From positions 1 through 16,570 of the forward strand of contig CAIUWU010000051.1 of NCBI GenBank assembly GCA_903902945.1: a stretch of DNA of 16,570 nt, written 5' to 3'. The notes below the pieces were generated by a model, which was given only the letters and a program-made list of their open reading frames with translations, was not told the DNA's origin and searched no databases. The position numbers were made by a program, and so were the translations under genes. Source of the DNA: an uncultured Pseudomonadota bacterium (lineage in GTDB: Bacteria > Pseudomonadota > Gammaproteobacteria > Methylococcales > Methylomonadaceae). Shown one piece after another: positions 12,969-16,570 of this stretch. Within the stretch, counting starts at the first letter, position 1; every line of letters begins with the position of its first letter.

Positions 12969-14354
12969 TCAGGATTTACAGCGTAAATTATATTTTTGCA
13001 CCCGGTAGCGTAAGGTTTCGCGGGTGGTTCCCAGCATCCGCGCTGCCGCAGTGACATTTTCATCGGTACGGTTCAGCACTTCCTGAATCACATATTTTTC
13101 CATGTCCTGCAGACTCAAGCTGCCGTCCAGCGGCAAGAAGATACCATCCCGCTGTTGGCTGGCAAGCGGTGCCGCGCTGTGATGACTCAACTGCAACCAT
13201 TGCTCGGGGAAATGTTCGTCGGTCGATAGCAATACACAGCGCTCCAGCACATTGCTCAGTTCCCTGATATTACCGGGCCAGTTATAGCTTTTGATGGCAT
13301 CCCAGGCTTTGCCAGAAATCTGTTTGACATTTTTAGCCGATTTACGGTTGCTTTCGCCAATAAACTGCGGCACCAGTTGTTCGAGATCCTGTTTGCGTTC
13401 GCGCAGTGACGGAATCCGCAGACTCATGATATTAAGACGGTGATACAGATCGCTACGGAACAGTCCCTGTTCGACTTTTTGCAATAAATCGACATTGGTG
13501 GCGGCGATGATTTGCACATCGATCGAAATTTCGGTTTCGCTGCCCAGGCGGCGGATGCGCAAATCTTCAACCGCCTTCAGCAGTTTGCTTTGCAGATCCA
13601 GATCCATTTCGCCGATTTCATCCAGAAACAGTGTGCCGGTATGGGCTTGTTCAAATAAGCCGCGATGGCGCTTTTTGGCACCGGTGAATGCTCCGGCTTC
13701 ATAGCCGAACAGTTCCGATTCCAGCAGTTCGCGGGGCAGGGCGGCGCAGTTCAGCTCGATCAGTGGCGCCTGGGAGCGGTTGCCGGTGTGATGCAGGATG
13801 CGGGCTATCAAACCTTTGCCGGTGCCAGTTTCGCCGCTGATGATCAGACTGGAAAACGGCACTTGCGCCATCTGGCGGATCATTTGCCGTAACGAGACCG
13901 TCACCGGGCTGTCGCCAATCAAGGCATCGACACTGTAACGGCTGGATTGCGCTTGTGTTTGCTGCGCCAGCCGGCGCTGGGCGCGGGCACTGCGGGCGGC
14001 GCCTTCAATTAGCAGATTCAGACGATCCGGGTCGGACGGTTTTTCAATAAAGTCATAAGCGCCGAGACGCACCGCCCGCACCGAATCGGCTACGCTGCCA
14101 TAACCGGTTAGAAACACCCATTCATTGCCGGCGATCTTGTCTTTGATCGACTCCAGAAAATCCAGGGCATTGCCATCCGGCAGATTCATGTCCGACAGCA
14201 CCACCAGCGGATCGATGCTTTGCTGGTATAAATGCTGTTCCGCTTCTTGCAGGCTGCGAGCCACTGTCACATCCCAGTCGCGTTTGCGGAAGAAACGCGC
14301 CAGTTCCATGCCGAGCAGGGCTTCATCTTCAATAATTAATAAGGTATCTGACAT
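12969..14354 (-). CDS. Sigma-54-dependent response regulator (NtrC family)
   Basis: A 461-residue enhancer-binding protein with three domains. The receiver (1 to about 120) has acidic pocket residues Glu9/Asp10, phospho-acceptor Asp55 (LSDMNLPDG), Thr83 and Lys105. The AAA+ domain (about 145-375) has Walker A GETGTGKG (Lys180), the intact sigma-54-contacting GAFTGA loop (221-226), Walker B LFLDE (Asp245/Glu246), and WPGNIREL. The C-terminal Fis-type helix-turn-helix is VTAAARMLGTTRETLRYRVQKYNL. All residues for phosphorylation, ATP hydrolysis and sigma-54 activation are present. Its partner is presumably the kinase at 15459-16570, with the cation transporter gene between them. A good -24/-12 promoter with an upstream repeat array lies at 11049-11158, past the end of this operon, making it a candidate target. 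Confidence 0.95.
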   Translation of the reverse strand: MSDTLLIIEDEALLGMELARFFRKRDWDVTVARSLQEAEQHLYQQSIDPLVVLSDMNLPDGNALDFLESIKDKIAGNEWVFLTGYGSVADSVRAVRLGAYDFIEKPSDPDRLNLLIEGAARSARAQRRLAQQTQAQSSRYSVDALIGDSPVTVSLRQMIRQMAQVPFSSLIISGETGTGKGLIARILHHTGNRSQAPLIELNCAALPRELLESELFGYEAGAFTGAKKRHRGLFEQAHTGTLFLDEIGEMDLDLQSKLLKAVEDLRIRRLGSETEISIDVQIIAATNVDLLQKVEQGLFRSDLYHRLNIMSLRIPSLRERKQDLEQLVPQFIGESNRKSAKNVKQISGKAWDAIKSYNWPGNIRELSNVLERCVLLSTDEHFPEQWLQLSHHSAAPLASQQRDGIFLPLDGSLSLQDMEKYVIQEVLNRTDENVTAAARMLGTTRETLRYRVQKYNLRCKS

Positions 14355-14400
14355 GGTGAATAAAGGGCAGGTTTGAGTAAGGCATCAGGATGGAGCTTAA

Positions 14401-14429
14401 ACCGGCGCAGCCGATGAGGCTAGGCCGGT
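14401..14429 (-). other. Stem-loop between CDF transporter and regulator genes
   Basis: ACCGGCGCAGCC (14401-14412) and GGCTAGGCCGGT (14418-14429) pair at 10 of 12 positions (a 2-base internal mismatch) around a 5-nt loop. On the minus strand only TTT follows, so it is at best a weak terminator or attenuator within the 91-bp gap. Confidence 0.4.
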
Positions 14430-14445
14430 CGCTGACAGTCGGGGT

Positions 14446-15387
14446 TCAATGGTGCCATGAGGCTTCATCTTCAATCGGTTCCAGATGGGTATCGATATCG
14501 ATGTAATCAAACAGTGCCATCAGTTGTCGTTCTATATCTTCCACCAACTCATGACTGCGCTGTACGCTCCATTCACCGGGAACCAGAATATGTACTGACA
14601 TGAACCGTCTGGCCCCTGCATAACGGGTGCGGAGCGCATGATAGGCAATCGGATGGCGGTCGGCAAAAGCTTGCAGCACCTCAATGATCGCGCTTTGTTC
14701 CTCGGCCGGTAACGCCGCATCCAGCAGACCGGAGGCGGTGCGCTGTAATAAATGGATGCCGGTCCAGACGATGTGCAGCGCTACCAGGATAGCAATAACC
14801 GGATCGAGAATAGTCCAGTCATTGAGGCCCAATTCAATCGCCCACTGATGACTGACCGGAAAATAATCCCCGGCGGCAATAATGCCGATACCCAGCAGAA
14901 TGCCTACCGTGGTCCAGACATCGGTCATCAGATGTTTGCCATCGGCTTCGAGAGTGATCGAATGTTGGCGCTTGCCGACCCGGATCAGTATCTGAGCCAC
15001 GATCAGATTGACCAGTGAGGCCACCACGGAAATGGCAATCCCCAGATCCAGCGCCTGCAATGGTAAGGGATGCCACAGGCGTTCCCAGGCTGTCAGGCCA
15101 ATGCTGAACGCCGCCAGCAGAATCATGATGCCTTCGGCGCCACTGGAAAAATATTCGACTTTTTCATGACCATAGGCATGATCATCATCGGGTGGCCGGG
15201 ACGAAATACTCAGCACCGCCAGCATGATGATGGCAGCGACCAGATTGATCAGCGATTCCAGCGCATCCGACAACAAACCTACCGAGTCAGTCAGCCACCA
15301 GGCATAGCTTTTCAAGGCAATGGTAATAATGGCTGCGCTGAAAGATAACCAGCCATAAGCGGTTAGAGATTGGCGTGTGCTGTTCAT
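14446..15387 (-). CDS. Cation diffusion facilitator (CDF) family metal transporter
   Basis: A 313-residue inner-membrane divalent-cation/proton antiporter with the usual six helices (to about residue 215) and a cytoplasmic C-terminal metallochaperone-like domain (about 216-313). Metal-site elements are visible. In helix 2 the segment GLLSDALES has Asp41, with Ser45 at the place of the second Asp of FieF-type sites. DDDHAYGHEKVEYFSS (67-82) follows helix 2. Helix 5 carries HLMTD with His152 and Asp156. The SDALES variant is common in a CDF subgroup whose metal I cannot assign; Zn, Fe, Co or Mn are possible. The gene lies between the kinase and regulator genes of one two-component system, which suggests it is that system's output or a sensory partner. 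Confidence 0.92.
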   Translation of the reverse strand: MNSTRQSLTAYGWLSFSAAIITIALKSYAWWLTDSVGLLSDALESLINLVAAIIMLAVLSISSRPPDDDHAYGHEKVEYFSSGAEGIMILLAAFSIGLTAWERLWHPLPLQALDLGIAISVVASLVNLIVAQILIRVGKRQHSITLEADGKHLMTDVWTTVGILLGIGIIAAGDYFPVSHQWAIELGLNDWTILDPVIAILVALHIVWTGIHLLQRTASGLLDAALPAEEQSAIIEVLQAFADRHPIAYHALRTRYAGARRFMSVHILVPGEWSVQRSHELVEDIERQLMALFDYIDIDTHLEPIEDEASWHH

Positions 15388-15458
15388 GGATGTCGGGTTG
15401 AGTAAAAACGCTGCCTAGTCTACCAAAGTTAGTGCTGATGCTGTATGAACAACGGCAG

Positions 15459-16570
15459 TCAGGCTTGCAGATAAATCGGCAGGGTGAGGGTGACGCAGGC
15501 ATGGCCTTCTGTTGTGTTGCTCAGTTTTAGCTGTCCCTGATGGTCTTTGACAAAGCGCTGCACCATGCTCAGTCCCAGACCGGTGCCGCCTTCTTTCAAG
15601 CTGACAAAAGGCCGGATGCCATGCTGCAGAAAGTCAGCACTGAATCCGGGGCCGCTGTCGCTGACGGTCAACAGCAGCTGGTCTTGCTGGCGATGGGCTT
15701 CGATATGCACGGTGCCGCTGGCCGGGCCAATTGCCTGAATCGAGTTAAGCAATAAATTTAGCAACACCTGACGAAACTCGCTTTCCGGTAAAAACACCTG
15801 CAAATCATCATCCAGCCGGTAAGCAAACTGAATCGATTCATGGGCCTGATATTGCAGCAGGCTCAGCAAATCCAGCAAGGCGGTTTTGACGTTAATACGC
15901 TGGGCTGAGGCGGCGCTACTGTGCGCCGAGGCCAGCAAGTCGTTGAGATTACGGGTCAGACGCTGTACTTCCTGATACACCAGTTGCAGGCGTTGATGCA
16001 GGTCTTCATCCTGGCAGTCTTGCAGCATGTTTTCCAGCGCTAGCTGAATGCTGGCCAGCGGATTACGCAATTCGTGGGCGGTGCTGGCAGCCAGTTCGGC
16101 CAGCGCGCCGAGTCTTTCGGCGCGTGACAGTTGCTGGCTTTGTTCCAGCAGGGCATGACTGGTTTCACGGACCCGCATTTCCAGCGAAGAGGTGTAGTCG
16201 AGATGTTCCTGCTCCAGTTCCTGAAGCCGGGAGACCAGATGGTTATAGCGATCAAACAAGGAATGCAGCAAGGGATCTGGGGTGTCGCGCTGAATCGGTT
16301 GCATATCGCCTTCGGCCAGCCCCGATAATAAATCTTTCAGTGAATCCAGCGGTTCCGAAACATTGGTTCTGAAAAAATGCCGCACAATCCAGAACAGCAA
16401 CAGCGGCAGAATGATCGCCAGTTGTAATTCCAGTCGGCCGTCGGCTTCGACATTGATCAGCAGCTTTTCCTCTTCATGCGCTTGCTTATCCAGTACCTGG
16501 CGAATTAGCTCGAATACTTTGGTCAGTTGTTGCTGATCGCCTTCCAGCGCCTTGCTAAAGGCGTCTTTGA
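15459..16570 (-). CDS. Sensor histidine kinase (5' end beyond the window)
   Basis: The frame is open to the window edge, so the N-terminus is missing; 369 residues are visible. In order these are the end of an extracytoplasmic sensing region (helical, charged: KALEGDQQQLTKVFELI), a transmembrane helix (LELQLAIILPLLLFWIV), a HAMP-like linker with coiled coil, a HisKA domain with the phospho-acceptor His at 16074-16076 (STAHELRNPLASIQL), and an HATPase_c domain with N-box NLLLNSIQAIG, G1 SDSGPGFS and G2 GGTGLGLSMV. This is the NtrB/ZraS-like architecture usually paired with sigma-54 regulators. An apparent start at 16400 would fall inside the membrane helix and is not real. A 71-bp gap separates it from the CDF transporter gene, without a recognisable terminator. 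Confidence 0.93.
   Translation of the reverse strand, partial: KDAFSKALEGDQQQLTKVFELIRQVLDKQAHEEEKLLINVEADGRLELQLAIILPLLLFWIVRHFFRTNVSEPLDSLKDLLSGLAEGDMQPIQRDTPDPLLHSLFDRYNHLVSRLQELEQEHLDYTSSLEMRVRETSHALLEQSQQLSRAERLGALAELAASTAHELRNPLASIQLALENMLQDCQDEDLHQRLQLVYQEVQRLTRNLNDLLASAHSSAASAQRINVKTALLDLLSLLQYQAHESIQFAYRLDDDLQVFLPESEFRQVLLNLLLNSIQAIGPASGTVHIEAHRQQDQLLLTVSDSGPGFSADFLQHGIRPFVSLKEGGTGLGLSMVQRFVKDHQGQLKLSNTTEGHACVTLTLPIYLQA

Noticed and set aside
15459..16400. A complete 313-residue kinase starting at 16400
   Set aside because: The same frame stays open to the window end and includes the rest of the membrane helix; the start would lie inside that helix.

Overview
The window looks like chromosomal DNA of a gammaproteobacterial methanotroph or methylotroph (Methylomonas/Methylobacter-like). 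The main evidence is a two-gene unit at 8684-10695 (minus strand) coding for a DUF6513/pterin-binding protein and a DmrB/AfpA-type flavoprotein. Both are families tied to tetrahydromethanopterin (H4MPT), the C1 carrier of these bacteria. TonB-receptor remains, a TolC/HlyD export operon and a sigma-54 activator also fit a Gram-negative proteobacterium. No rRNA, tRNA, CRISPR array, insertion sequence or phage gene was seen.

Layout. 1-877 (+): a decayed locus in which the C-terminal part of a FecI-type ECF sigma factor runs straight into the C-terminal part of a TonB-dependent receptor, with a frameshift and an internal deletion. 878-1327: AT-rich, gene-free, with inverted repeats. 1328-1891 (+): a small secreted helical protein, a perfect 32-bp palindromic terminator, and a 35-codon membrane mini-protein. 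2130-2888 (+): a DUF5765-like membrane protein. 3057-3695 (+): thiopurine S-methyltransferase. 3852-8691 (+): four overlapping genes (type-1 ABC exporter-like protein, HlyD adaptor, TolC channel, small membrane protein) that look like one export operon, but the ABC ATPase lacks its Walker A lysine, signature motif and catalytic glutamate. 8684-10695 (-): the H4MPT-related pair. 10780-10914 (-): a 44-residue membrane mini-protein.

The intergenic region 10915-11271 holds the most interesting signal. On the plus strand there is an inverted/direct repeat array built on TTGGTGCA, then an exact -24/-12 sigma-54 promoter (TGGCAC-N5-TTGCT), and about 50-60 bp after the predicted start a strong intrinsic terminator. 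No convincing protein gene lies between them. This predicts a sigma-54-dependent small RNA of about 90 nt. Its unpaired segment and its terminator loop both carry CTCCTG, which could pair with Shine-Dalgarno sequences.

11272-16570 (-): a probable operon, in transcription order: histidine kinase (cut by the window end), cation diffusion facilitator, sigma-54 response regulator, MsrB, M18 aminopeptidase. The metal transporter sits between kinase and regulator, suggesting a metal or envelope-stress circuit. The predicted sRNA lies just past the end of this operon, so the encoded regulator is the natural candidate activator of the sRNA promoter. That link is inference.
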